Shown in pieces: positions 45,490-56,832 of a stretch of 64,000 nt of DNA. The notes beneath the pieces were generated by a model. The model worked only from the letters and a program-made list of their open reading frames with translations. It had not been told where the DNA came from and did no database searches. Numbering within the stretch: position 1 is the stretch's first letter; each line of letters starts with the position of its first letter. Source of the DNA: Halichondria panicea (taxonomy: Eukaryota > Porifera > Demospongiae > Suberitida > Halichondriidae); the NCBI RefSeq assembly GCF_963675165.1, contig NC_087385.1, forward strand, positions 2,852,501-2,916,500. Reading direction: 5' to 3'. A program made the position numbers and the translations under genes.

Positions 45490-46043
45490 ATGGCTACTGG
45501 ACCTAACCCTATGTCTATGAGCACCGACAGCGACAGTAGCAGTGAGGATGAAGGCAGCAATGGCAGAAACAGTGACAGTGACAGTGACCCTAACATTAAC
45601 AGTGACAGTGCTAGTGAGCCTGATAGTGATCCAGAGGAGGATGTTCGAGAGACAACATTAACACAGAGATGTCACAGACTAAAATTTAAGTGTATTGGTA
45701 GCAAGAAGGAGCAAAGATACCAAGATGCTCTTCGATCAGCTCAGGATGTGCGACGGCTTGGACATACAATCCCTGTCTCATTATTCAAGGAACCTCTAAA
45801 CCCTAGAGATGCACAAGCAATAGCCTTCAAATGTCAGTTGGATGGAAAATGGAAAACGATAGGATATGTCGTTAGTGAATTGTTAGATGAAGTCCACAAT
45901 ATAGCAGAATAATATCTGTGGAGTTCGCCTGGATATCTTATGTTACTGACTGGAGATCAGGACCAGCATACTTCGCTGGTATATGGGTCGAGAAGATGGG
46001 TGAGTGGTCAAACCTAGCTAAACGAAAAGCAAGTACAAGATAA
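45490..46043 (+). pseudogene. HIRAN-like acidic protein, one frameshift
   Basis: ATG at 45490 opens a Ser/Asp/Glu-rich N terminus (about residues 1-55), then a globular part: YQDALRSAQDVRRLGHTIPV, then FKEPLNPRDAQAIAFKC and WKTIGYVVSELLDEVHNI. The EPxNPxDxxAI...IGYV pattern is that of HIRAN-type domains, which bind DNA ends in helicase-like factors. After the GAATAA stop near 45912 a frame change continues it as ISVEFAWISYVTDW, GPAYFAGIWVEKMGEWS and KRKASTR, stop at 46041-46043. One base lost near 45910 explains the break; the total would be about 183 aa. Relics of the same gene lie at 36886 and 37849. HIRAN assignment is from pattern only. Confidence 0.7.
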
Positions 46044-46207
46044 CTGGTTATTGAACTTTATGTTATGTGTATTTTATTATCTATATTTATTATGCGTTCA
46101 TGAATCTTTTTAATCCCTTGTTGTGTTGTATATATAATTATAATTTGATTTTCATATAAATTATTGCTTAATTGAACACAATAAGAAGTATAATGTTGGA
46201 GTGAAGT

Positions 46208-48946
46208 TTATTGAGCGTATGAGTGTTCAAATAGGTGATGTTGAGTGCTTTCCAGTGGTGGTGGCATTGGAATGGGTAAATTATGGAAGGTCATCCTAGT
46301 TGAACGAGCACCAGATTCAGGGAGTGTTGCTCTTCCATACATAAGGTGAGCTGGTTGTTCTTTTCTTCGAACACGTTTCTTCCTCTTTGAAGGTTTCTCG
46401 TCAAAGTGCGGTCTGCTTCCTTCATAAAAGCGGTCATGTGATGAAGAAAAGTAATAAAACCCCAGAGCTGAGTCTGACCTCTTGTCAAACTCGATGCACA
46501 CCTTCCTCCAGGTGTACCTCGCTTGCCGTAAGGTAAAGTGCTTTCCTGTCAAATCTCTCATGATTGAGAACAGCACTCAACATCATCAGTAGTGCTTGAG
46601 CGGGGATTCTCCATTGGCCTTCCAGTTTGGGCGTACTCTCGTCTTTTCCATTCAACACTTTCGATTCCTGTGGTGAGGGCATACACAATCTCCCTGGTGA
46701 ATCCTAGGACAGTTACTTTCCTGTGTGGAAAAATTGCCACTAGATCATTTTTGCTTCAATTCACATCAACAGTAAACTTTAGGTTACCTTGTAACTTCCA
46801 TCAAGCTGAAGTCGTACTGGGCTGTATGCCAAGGCATCAGCTCATCTAAAATGAGATTCAGGAGGTCATAGTTGTACTTTGACCTCTGGAGAGATGACAG
46901 ACCTCGCTCATCACAAGAGCGCCTCCAATTCCTGATGACTCTAACGTACTTCTCTTCATACTCATATTTATTTTTTCTCATAACAGTTCAACACCCTCAG
47001 AGAAAAGATTTTCTGCATCTTGGACTGACTGTTTTCTCTGGCCTGTCAATGCTGGGTATGTTAGTCCAGACTCGTCATCATATAATGCCTCATGAAATCT
47101 TTCAACCCTGATTGGTTGTGGGCTGGACGTCTATCAGCTATGGACTGGTTTGTGCAAAGCATATCAATTGCAGAACGACGTGTACGATACATGTGGTAGA
47201 GTTCCTGGACAGCATCTCCGTTCCATTCAAGCCGTACAGACTCCTCCAAACCACTCACGATATCACAACCGTCAGCCTTGATCCACCATTTAGCCTCAGG
47301 ATGCACCTCTACAGCATGGTCTAGTGTAGCCATCTGAAAAATATTATAAAGAAACTTCAGAAAATCAAATTTACCGAATATGTTCCAAGAATTAGAGAAC
47401 TGGGTATTCACAATGTGCCTTCTCATTGTGCGCTCACCTAGGGCAGGTACATTCACTCGAGCCTATGAGATCAATCATACAGATTTACACACATGATGTC
47501 ATACATGTACCTGTATGGGATCCAAAAAAACTACGTTTTCTTGTCCAGTTTGAGATGTTGAGACCTGACTCCACATTGGACCACATAGCATTTTTGAGAA
47601 CTTAGTCCCAATAGAGAGTACATGCTAACAAGCCACTTCTCGTAACCTTCTTAACACACAGCCTGCATGTGTATAGGTTTAAATTGAACAATAATAAGTC
47701 TATACGTACACCACTTACATGAGTTGTATTTGTAGAAGTAAAAAAAGTCGTCATGTACTGAAGTAACCCAAAAGGCATCCTTGATACTGGAAAGCGTGAC
47801 TCGTTAGAGTTAGGTCGGAGTGTACCTAATCCTTTGGCAAGATGATACAATACGTTCACTTGAGTCCAAGTGCTTCATTGCAAGCAGTGTCAACTCAAGA
47901 AAGTTACCATCCACGGCAACTTTATAGAAGCTGGTAGCGAGTTCACAAAACAGCTCACTGATTAATTTCAGCTGGTCTGCAGGTGGAAGGTTTAGAACCT
48001 GCCGTTTGAAGTTCTGAAACTTGTCAACCATTACGAGATTAACCTGGCATTCTCCAGTATCAACCTACGTGGATAAAATAATAGTACACACAGCCTGTAC
48101 ATGATATACTTCAGTACGTACATAAGAGATACTCAGAGCTTGTACGTGGCTCTGAAGATACTCTTGCAGGGAGTGTCATGAGGGGTGTTGTACTAGGGTG
48201 TTTAGAACGTGTAGCTGTTTCTGCTTCCCTCGGTGCTGTGTAGTGTTTGCTGAGAACCTTCCTCACTCGAGAGCTACACGCCAAACCTAGTCATATACAT
48301 TTTAGTCATTATTTTAAAGTATTTTAACACACACATCCATGCAACGGTATTTATTTCACTCACTGCTTCGCAATGGTTCTCGGCTTCTTTGGTGTACAAA
48401 CAGAGCAGCTGACTTCCAGAAATTCTCAGACATTGCAGGCCAACTATTGCTAGGTGTTGATAATAGAATAAACTTTACAATTGCTATATCTTCCTTTAAT
48501 TTCCATTTCGATGCAGTAGCCGGAGAGGGTGTACACGAGGCACCGGATTGTTGAGCAACTGAGCTTGTGCTGTTTTTCACTGTGAGGGGAAGTCTTCGAC
48601 TGCGGAGTCGCTTCTCCTGCTGCTTGGGTGTTATTCCAGTAGGAGTGGACAACTGTCGACATCGCTTTCTTTCACCACTAGCTCTAGCTCTGTCGACATG
48701 TTCAGCCATGGCTAGCTGGTTAGTGCTGCTCGGAATTCGACTCTGGGGTCGCTTCTCATGCTGCTTGGCCTTGGCCGCCCTGGGTACGGGTGTACATATT
48801 ACATAAACACTGGCAGTAGGAGTGGACAACTGTCGACATTGCTTTGTTTCATCAATAGCTCTAGCTCTGTGTTCAACCATGACCAGCTGGTTTAATAGAT
48901 CTAGTGTTGCTCCTGAGGGGAATTCGACTCTGGGGTCGCTTCTCAT
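46208..48946 (-). pseudogene. Large transposon protein, multi-exon, frameshifted
   Basis: Pieces in order: 48946-48375, Pro/Ser-rich repeats and a SANT/Myb-like block (KWKLKEDIAIVKFILL...SWPAMSENFWKSAALFV); about 48065-47700, FKRQVLNLPPADQLKLISEL then, after a frame change near 47855, VLYHLAKGLG and ESRFPVSRMPFGLLQYM; 47594-47514, CGPMWSQVSTSQTGQENVVF; 47462-47370, ALGERTMRRHIVNTQFSNSW; 47333-46790, HPEAKWWIKADGCDIVSGL, DESGLTYPALTGQRKQS, RNWRRSCDERGLSSLQRS; 46735-46208, TGRPMENPRSSTTDDVE, then FSIMRDLTGKHFTL, WRKVCIEF, HDRFYEGSRP. Splice sites are mostly GT-AG, but at least four one-base frame changes occur. WIKADG and TTDDVE acidic positions could belong to an RNase H-fold transposase; that is inference. 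Confidence 0.6.
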
Positions 48947-49210
48947 GCTGCTTGGCCTTGGCTGCCTTGGGTGTTACTGTACATATTACATCAACACTGG
49001 CAGTTAGGAGTTGAAAACTGTTGAAATAGCTTTCTCTTGGCTCTGTGTTCAACCATGACTAGCTGGTTAGATCTAGTGTTGCTCCTGAGGGGAATTCGAC
49101 TCTGGGGTCGCTTCTCATGTTGGCTGCCTTGGGTGTTACATCAACACTGGCAGTAGGAGTTGAAAACTGTTGAAATAGCTTTCTCTTGGCACTGTCACGT
49201 TCAGCCATAG
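48640..49210. repeat. Degenerate tandem repeat in N-terminal coding region
   Basis: About four copies, 130-190 bp long, of a block with ACTGGCAGTAGGAGTGGACA, AGCTCTAGCTCTGT, TTCAGCCATGGCTAGCTGGT and CGACTCTGGGGTCGCTTCTC. Within the gene this repeats the QLxTPT...RARAxxExKxCR protein segment. Confidence 0.75.
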
Positions 49211-49619
49211 CTAGCTAGCTAGGATCAGGATTATGGTTTTAGATCCAGTTATTTTACTGCTGAGTCAGCATTATTTGTGCTAAGTCAGCATAAAAAAAGC
49301 AATTTGGCCTGGAATGTCATTAAAAGGTCGTAATTAGTGAAAGTTCAAGTGATGTCCGACCTCCTCTGAGATGAAATGTACAAGTTCAATTGCACACAAC
49401 TGTACGGACTTGTACACGGACACGGAACAGATCAGGACTTTTTGGTTGTGTAGCATCCTGGTTCCACGTGCTAAAGTACAGCTACTGTCAGCAAGCCCTG
49501 TACAAATTGGCTGCTCAAATCTTAAGTCTGGCTGACTGTCTCAAGCTTAGCCTCTTCTCCAACCCTCCCTCTCCTTGATTGGCCCCACTGCGCTCTCTCA
49601 AGAGCAGATAAAGGAAGCT

Positions 49620-52560
49620 ACATCAGGTACAGAGCGCTCCTTTGTACCCAGGACTTGCCACAGACAATAGGTGAGTGGCTTACACTCACAACAGCTGCTT
49701 TATAGCACGAGCATAGCGGCTCAACCTTAGGATGCAGTTGCTCGCTAGCCCAGACGACAGGCCACTCACTGCTGTGGAAGCAGCCCTCAGGTACCCTCAC
49801 GCTCAGCCCCGCTCGCCCACCCACACGGAATCCCCGCCCAGGGCTTGCCCACACATACACATGTACACACACAGCCGCCGCAGTATACACACGTGTAGCT
49901 CACAGCTGTTGGAAATCCTGCCCAGGGATTGCCCACACGGGATGCAGCCCACCCACACAGCTGTTAAAAGCCCCGCCCAGGGCTCGCCCACACACAGCCT
50001 GGGCACCAAAAAGGTATTCTGTGGGTAAGAAACAGCTGCAAGAAAAGGGCAACCCCAACGTAGAATGCACACAGCTGTTGGAAGCCCCGCCCACACAACC
50101 TGGGCGACCGCCTCACCAAACAGGTTTTCTGTACTAATTCGGGTAAGACACAGCTGGCACAGCTTGGGCAACCTCACTTCAATGTAGCCCCACCCACCCG
50201 CTGCACAGGGATGCATCCCACCCACACAGCTGTTGGAAGCCCCGCCCAGGGCTCGCCCACACACAACCTGGGCAACCCCCTCACCAAACAGTTTTTCTGT
50301 GCTAATTCGGGTAAGACACAGCTTGGGCAACCTCACTTCAACGTAGCCCCACCCACCCACGCTGCACAGGGATGCAGCCTACCCACACAGTGGGCTCGCC
50401 CACACACAACCTGGGCAACCCCCTCACCAAACAGTTGGGTAAGACACAGCTGCTAGCTGCACAGGGATGCAGCCTACCCACACAGCAGCCCCACCCAGGC
50501 TGTTAGACTCCCACCCACGCGATGCAGCCCATCCACACAGCTGTTGGAAGCCCCACCCAGGGCTCGCCCACACACAGCCTGGACAACCTCCTCACCAAAC
50601 AGTTTTCTGTGCTAAATTCGGGTAAGACACAGCTGCAGCATGGCTCGTCCGCTGTTGGAAGCCGGTTTGTCTATACACATAGCTTGGGCAACCCCGCCCC
50701 CACACTATTCACTACTTCAACAGCCCCACCCACCCACGTTGCTCAGGCCGTCCTTGATTGGTATTGAGCTTAGATTTCAGTGCCCCGAGTTGATTACCAG
50801 ACCCACCGTATAAGCTTCAATCTCACGCTGGCTATTGAGTCAGACAACATTTCCAACCCCATGGCTCGCCTATGCACCGTTGGAAGCCCCGCCCGGGGCT
50901 CGCCCTATACACACAGCTTGGACAACCACGCCGGCCCGACCTTGAGTTACCCCGACGCTGAACTCTACAGTGCCTTGTTCTAATCTCACGTTGGATCTTG
51001 GGCTGGGTATTTTGGACAAAAACCCAACACCCTTCTGATTATCACAGTCTACACCATATTGTTTCCGTCTACATGCTACCCACACCATGTGTTTTTTAAT
51101 ATCTGTGTTGCTCAGGCCCATACGTACTATCGTTCAGGCTACACATAATATTATACTTGGCGTTAATTAAAGCTTAGCTCGGCCACACAGCCCAAAGTTG
51201 CTTTTAAGCTGGGTATTCTCTATCTCAGTTTCTCGAATTCAGGCCACATAGCCCCGCCCAGGAATTGCCCACCCACACCGCCTTTTTCAATCTCAGTGGG
51301 CGCAGTAGAAGCGGGCCAGGCCTGCCCACCTAGTCATATTTTGTATTCATTAATTAAACCCAGCGCCAGACTGTTACTCAGCACCCATCCGCAGAGCCCC
51401 GCCCAGGGCCTCTTTCACGGACCGCTCGCCCAGTCAGTCACAACAATGTTCATACTAGCCTGGCCTCTGCACTAGTTAGACTGCCGACCCCTCTACAGTA
51501 GACCAATCTCAGCACAGAATCATACGTTACATTAATTAAAACTTGTCTGTTAACCCGCAGAGCCCCGCCCAAGGCCTCTCTCACAGTCATACTGGAAGTC
51601 GCCTTTTCATTTCATACCAGCCATCAACAGGTTCTCCGCTAGGGGGGTCCACAGGCCGCTGCTTACAGGTGCCCTATGAAGTATTTTCTACAGGCACCGC
51701 AAACTCAACCCTCACAGATGTTGAGAGCCCCGCCCAGGGCGCAGAACTCAGAGCCCACTCAAGGCTCCGCTAACAGCACAGAATCATACTTTGACCCACA
51801 TCATACTCATTTCTTCAATCTCGGTCGCTAGTCAGACCGCGGTACATGTAAACTCATGCCCCTGCCCACGTCAGAAGGCATGAACTCCCGCTCCGAGGCG
51901 CACTTACAGTCAACCTGACCGCCCAGTTGAAATCCCACACAGCCCCTCTCCCACACGCCATCCGAAGCACCGGCTCTGCGGCAAGTGTTTTCTACAGCCG
52001 GCACCGCGGTACATGTAAACTCAAACATTCTTTGCCCACCAGTCCCAGTCCCCTGCGAAGACATGCACTTACAATCAACCAATCAACCTGACCGCCAGCC
52101 CCGCTCGTGGCAGCTCATTGCGCAGAGTCAGAAGCACAGTGCTCAGTAGTTATACCTGCTTAGCACCATCGCAGTCAGTAAAGTCATTGCCTGTATTACT
52201 GCTTGTCGTGAATCTCCGCAGAGCCCCGCCTCGGCCTGCGCATAGATCAGCACGACCCCAGGCCACACCCCCGCCAGCAACAATAATAGCTCTCCCACTC
52301 AAAACGCATGCGTTCATCGGCAGCGCCGCCTCTCATACTAACCCTGCAGGCAGACTCGCTTATAAGCACCTCATTCTTCTGAATCTCCGCAGAGCCCACC
52401 CAGGCCGCACTACCTACATTCAACCTGACGGTTTCAGGCGTAGCTCTGGTCACACAGCTTATGATTATTATTATTATTACTACAAGTGTTTAGCAGTCTC
52501 AGTTAGGACTCACGGCCACATCCCGCCAGCAACAATAATCAACAGTATGCCAGTGGCAGA
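49620..52560. repeat. GC-richer block of degenerate CCCCGCCCAGGGCT repeats
   Basis: Units of roughly 100-160 bp around ACACAGCTGTTGGAAGCCCC, GCCCAGGGCTCGCCCACACA and CCTGGGCAACCxCCTCACCA repeat with many indels to about 50,940. Looser GCAGAGCCCCGCCCAGG copies continue to about 52,420. Base composition differs sharply from the surroundings. The open frames (for example 49803-50360 minus, 50211-50456 plus) follow the repeats and lack gene features. Origin unknown; it could be satellite-like or an amplified transposon segment. Confidence 0.7.
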
Positions 52561-52565
52561 TAGGA

Positions 52566-52680
52566 AATGTTTTGCGAGTATCACGAGGGTTGATCAATTC
52601 GCAACAATAGAATCCGCATTATTACCACACGATCCTTGCCAGGACGCAAGTATATAGTTGGATCACAAAGGGTCAAAATT
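52566..52680. repeat. Partial MITE, ATTCGCAACA family
   Basis: Matches the middle of 3563-3758 (GGTTGATCAATTCGCAACAA, CGATCCTTGCCAGGACGCAA). The frames at 52658-52885 and 52919-53170 downstream are moderately open but unrecognised; I do not call them genes. Confidence 0.5.
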
Positions 52681-53271
52681 TTCTACTGATTTGCACTGTA
52701 GCATGCACTATTCTCAGCCCACTACAGGGCAATCCTCTGGATCTCGGGTGCTTTCCCTCAGGTTTCACCACCGGTCGCACGAACCCGCTGCTAATACTAA
52801 TAGTTATTCTGACCACGCTTTGGCTGAACGTCCGGGCAACCATGCAGTGTACCCCCTCAATTGTCCATTAGAGTCACAATCATGACCGTCGTCGACTGCT
52901 GGCCCTCTATACACATCAGTGCAAGACTATACTGGTCTGGGTGCTAGTCTCCAAAACAAACAGCCCAGCCTTGCCAGCGTTACACCCACACTCCATGGCA
53001 TGCTAGCAGTACAACAATCTTCTCCCCGTGAATACCATGCGATTCTCCCCGTCGACTCAGTCCGTACTGCCGGTATGTTCTTCCCACATTCGCCGACTCT
53101 TCACAACTTCGTGCACTTATATTTTGTATATACACGACTTCCATTATTTGTTATGACGGTTTATGTATAGATGGTTTGTGTGTAAGCTATATATTTTATT
53201 GTAGATAAATAATTCCACCTCCGGGTGTTGAGCCATATCGGCAACCTAAAATACGCATACCCACATTCTGC

Positions 53272-53526
53272 CTCGACATGGCTTCCCCTCAACAGGGATT
53301 ATTACTCAATGCTCAGTATGCAGCCTACATGTGTTCCCTTAACAGGACCCGCGCCTTGACATGGCATACCCCTCAATGGGGATTATTACTCAATGCTCAG
53401 TATGCAGCCTACATGTGTTCCCTTAATAGGACCCGCGCCTCGACATGGCTACCCCTCAACAGGGATTATTACTCAATGCTCAGTATGCAGTCTATATATA
53501 TACATGTGTTCCCTAACAGGACCCGC
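53272..53526 (+). repeat. About 80-bp tandem repeat, three copies
   Basis: Units contain CGACATGGCT, CCCTCAACAGGGATTATTAC, TCAATGCTCAGTATGCAG and TGTTCCCTTAACAGGACCCG. The overlapping open frames follow the repeat. A short hairpin (GTTTTGGGGAGTAC and complement) follows at about 53574-53689. Confidence 0.8.
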
Positions 53527-53847
53527 CATTGTAACCCCCCCCCTTTTTCGGTGTCGTACCCAGGTATTTTCCTAGTTTTGGGGAGTACACTACCTATTTC
53601 TATTCCTTGGGGCTGAATGAGGGCCCCCAACACTTACGTGCTTAATGCTAATCGCAGGGGCCCCTCTCTCAGTACTCCCCCAAAACCTAACCGCAGTCAC
53701 GTGACCCCAACCTCTAGCATGACAGAGATAAATGGGCACGTGACATCCGCTTAGACCGGTACTGCCAAAAGATAGTAATATCCTCGCGTAGGATATGACG
53801 CATTACCTATAGATCGCAATCATCTACTGCAATCTGTACGACCATAG

Positions 53848-55559
53848 TTAAACACTGTTTTGGAGGTGTCTATGGGATTTAGAAGCCCAAAGGCACTGAT
53901 TTAGTATCCCGAGCGTAGCGAGGGTACTAAAGTGGCTGAGGGCTTCTAAATCACATGGACAGTGTCTAACTCATTTAGATACTAGTGCGCATGCGCAAAC
54001 TGCTTGACTACAATACAATTACTTGACAACGGAATACTAGGTATACTAAGTAAATTTGCAGGTATACTAAGTCCCATAGTATACCTGCTCTGAGGCACTT
54101 TTCCCATGTACTTCCCATGTACTTCCCATGTAGATCTTATCAACTAGTGTCTAAATAATAGTTATAGACTGAGTCCAAGGTCTCTATGGGGTTTTGAGAC
54201 CTGAAGGCCCGAGGCTGTAGCATCTCGAGCGTAGCGAGGGTGCTACTAAGGGCCTGAGGGTCTCAAAACTCCATAGTGACCGTTGACGAGGCCTATAACT
54301 GGTTTAGAATAGTGCTAAGCAAGCTAAGCTATATTAACACAAAGAAGACTCTGAAACCAAGAGTTTCTACAAGCCTCAAGCAACGTTAAAGCTTTGCTCT
54401 GGCTAGTCTACATAAAAAAACTCACATTGATGAAGGCAGTTTCTGTTTCTTGAGAATCACGCATTGCAAATAAAAAGTTGCTATTGTCATAGTAGTTAGC
54501 TCTGCACTAGAGCACTAGCTATTGTAGCTGCAAGAGAGAGATAAAAGCTGCAAAGCGGCACTGCAGAACGCAAAACTTTAAAAAAAATTAATTTTTAATG
54601 ATGCACTGTATCATCGTTACTATGACTTCAACATAAACTGTGTGATGTTGCCATGTTCCATACAAGTTAATCTTGACATCATCTTGCCTGTAGGCATAAT
54701 CAGTATAATAGACCTACTTAGAAGACCTCAGGTCCATAAGTGAAATAATGGACCTCTCAGTGACCTATCAGATTGCAGTATTACTACAAGCATTTTCTAA
54801 TTGATATTAGATCATGTTTGTCATAAATACTGCAATCTGATTGGTTAGAGGAAATGTTCTATCCAATTTAGAAAATCATGTACTTACTTAGAAAATCATG
54901 TACTTCAATAGAAAATCATGTAGCAAAGATTTGATCAAAATAAGATAATAACCATAATAAAAGTACATAATAATAAGCAATACTTGATGACAATGAGTGT
55001 TTCTTTGGTATTGTTTCCTTTCTTGCTTGTTTTACTTCTTTACTTGACTTTGGGGGAGCGAATTTTCTTGCTTTCTTTGCCACTGGAGCAGTAAATACGT
55101 TCTCACTGGCCGGCTGTGGAGGAGAGCAAATAGTCTACGAACTCTTTGTCTTGCAGGTCAGAGAGAGCAGATAGGAAGGTGGGGCTGGTTGCTGCAGCAG
55201 ATATGGAGGTGGGGCTGATTGCTGCAAAGACAGAGCTGGAGGTGTGGCTGGTTTGGAAGGAAGCAGGGAAGGATGTGGGCTGGGTCTCAGTAGTTCTAGA
55301 AACCGTAATAGGCGAACTCAAGAAAGCGTTCGGCACCGGAGGAGGCTCAGAATCCATTAATTTTGTTTGTGCGTTCAAACCATTGTTGTCAGGCGTATGA
55401 GCGTTGTTGCTATGATCTAAAATGCTTAGACACTGTTTAGGAAGTTTCCACGTGATTTAGAAGCCCTCAGGGCTAGTAGAACCCTCACTGCGTTCGGGAT
55501 TCTACAGAACGCCCTTTGGGCTTCTAAATCACGTAGAAACTTCCTAAACAGTGTCTAAC
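53848..55559. mobile_element. Composite of foldback units with CGAGCGTAGCGAGGGT
   Basis: Three palindromic units (53848-53970, about 54165-54301, 55426-55559) each fold as GATTTAGAAGCCC or TTTTGAGACCTG around a core such as CGAGCGTAGCGAGGG. The outer two share the terminus TTAGACACTGTTTAGGA (TTAAACACTGTTTTGGA at the left) and face each other. They may be the terminal hairpins of one 1.7-kb element whose interior holds a coding relic (54980-55378). Confidence 0.5.
54980..55378 (-). pseudogene. Relic of Crypton/KIAA1958-like transposon protein
   Basis: A frame from 55378 encodes a Pro/Ser/Thr-rich start and SALSDLQDKEFVDYLLSS, interrupted at a TGA near 55110. Another frame resumes with AKKARKFAPPKSSKEVKQAR and KETIPKK. 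The FAPPKxxxEVxxARxxxIPKxT pattern precedes the recombinase domain in KIAA1958/ZMYM-like, Crypton-derived proteins as I recall them. Nothing of the catalytic domain is present. It is a short, broken fragment. Confidence 0.42.
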
Positions 55560-56832
55560 TATTATTTATGTCCCATCTGATTGGCTGACTGGTTGCTATG
55601 CATCAAGCTGCATGACTACCACATAGCAACACTATTCAAACAAGAAGACAACTAGGAAAAGATAGCTCGTTCACACCAGGGCTGCTGTCCGCACTCAAAT
55701 CCTTGCGCAGCCTGGACAGAATATGAGCAGCCAGCCCCTCCCTCAAAGCGAAAGGTACAGAGCCACTCCACCTCTCTGTTCAATTAGTAAGCCCCTCCCT
55801 CCACTTACTGCGCAGCAACCAGCCAGAAGAAACAACACAGCTTGCTCTAGACGGTGTCTAGACCAGCTCTCTTCAGCTATGCCAGGCTAGTAGGCAAGCA
55901 AAGGTAAGCTTAAAATAGCCACTCCTATATTATTTACTAAACTGGCTTCTTTTTATTTAAATACAGAAGCTAAACAGGCCTATTAAAGTGCAGTGCGTGC
56001 AGTACCAGTGCTAGTGAGCAAGGCTCAGCCTGAGCCCTAGCCCTCTCCCAGAGTGTCTTTAAAGCAGCTCCTTCTGCAAGCACACAGCAGAATTTTTGAT
56101 GAACTAGTCAACAGACTACACCCTCTGTCTCTATGTTTTCATTTATGACAATTTGTTTCTCATGCAAGACATTTTCATTCTTCGAAAACACCATTAATTT
56201 ATTTTTACTGCATATGCTTGAGGTGCCAATTTATGAGCCATATTTTCCCTTGTAGCGCTATAGCCCTGAGGTGCCAATTTATGACAGTTAAACCCCACTA
56301 GACTACATAGCAAAAGTGTAGTAGGTGGGAAATATGTACATCAGAAAACGAGTGTTGCAAGCGTGCGCTTGCTAATGCCTCTCACCATGTTATGCTTTCG
56401 CTCAAAAAGTATTAGTAGTTTCTAAAGTTAGCTTATCTATATAAAATCACTGAGAAGAAAAGACTTATTTACATGCATCTATTGTTTAATTACCAGGACG
56501 TACCTCAAGAATGAAGAAAATTGATTCTTCCAGGATCTGTAGTTCAAGTGTATATAATATCCAAGAAGAAAAAACTTGTGTACATGCATATTGTTATATG
56601 TATTGGAGAACGTGGCTAGAAGCTGTTAGTTTTCGTCGCATTGCAATCGTTGAGCAGTTACAGCTGGAACAGACACACAGACAGACAGTCACGTACGTAC
56701 CCTCCGTGCGGCTACGCCTCTACTAGTTTTTATAAGGGGGAGCCCCACGTATACAGAGTAATTATGATGTAATCCTATCAACAGTTGCTATGTATAATAA
56801 ATTATTACAGTAAGCTCATGATTTTGTGCAGG
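55560..56832. other. Upstream flank of BBOF1-like gene
   Basis: No coding sequence recognised. 56585-56730 matches part of the dispersed repeat at 58950-59350 (GCTGTTAGTTTTCGTCGCAT). Motifs GAGGTGCCAATTTATGA are duplicated at about 56220 and 56268. Confidence 0.5.

Larger units (their letters stand above)
45286..49353. mobile_element. 4.07-kb two-gene TIR transposon, unassigned family
   Basis: The left end ATCACTTGAACTTTCACTAA...CCAGGCCAAATTGCTTTT...ATGCTGAxTxAGCACAAATA pairs with 49255-49353 over about 120 bp. Just inside are tandem CAAATAATGCTGACTC words. The two genes inside converge: a HIRAN-like protein (plus) and a large spliced protein (minus). No clear target duplication was found at the proposed ends, so the termini may be off by some bases. 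I do not match it to a named superfamily. Confidence 0.72.

Noticed and set aside
45262-49362. Target duplication for the two-gene element
   Set aside because: Bases next to the proposed ends (GTGCT and GTCCG) do not match, and no shift of a few bases gives a convincing duplication, so none is claimed.
49803-50360. 185-codon Gly/Val-rich minus-strand frame
   Set aside because: Lies wholly in degenerate GC-rich repeats and changes with repeat indels. No domain or exon signals.
52118-53170. Frames resembling a retroelement or cell-wall-like protein
   Set aside because: No Gag, protease, RT or integrase motif seen, no LTR pair found, and composition is mixed. Support is too weak.
55146-55400. 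84-codon plus-strand frame
   Set aside because: Opposite-strand shadow of the Crypton-like relic.
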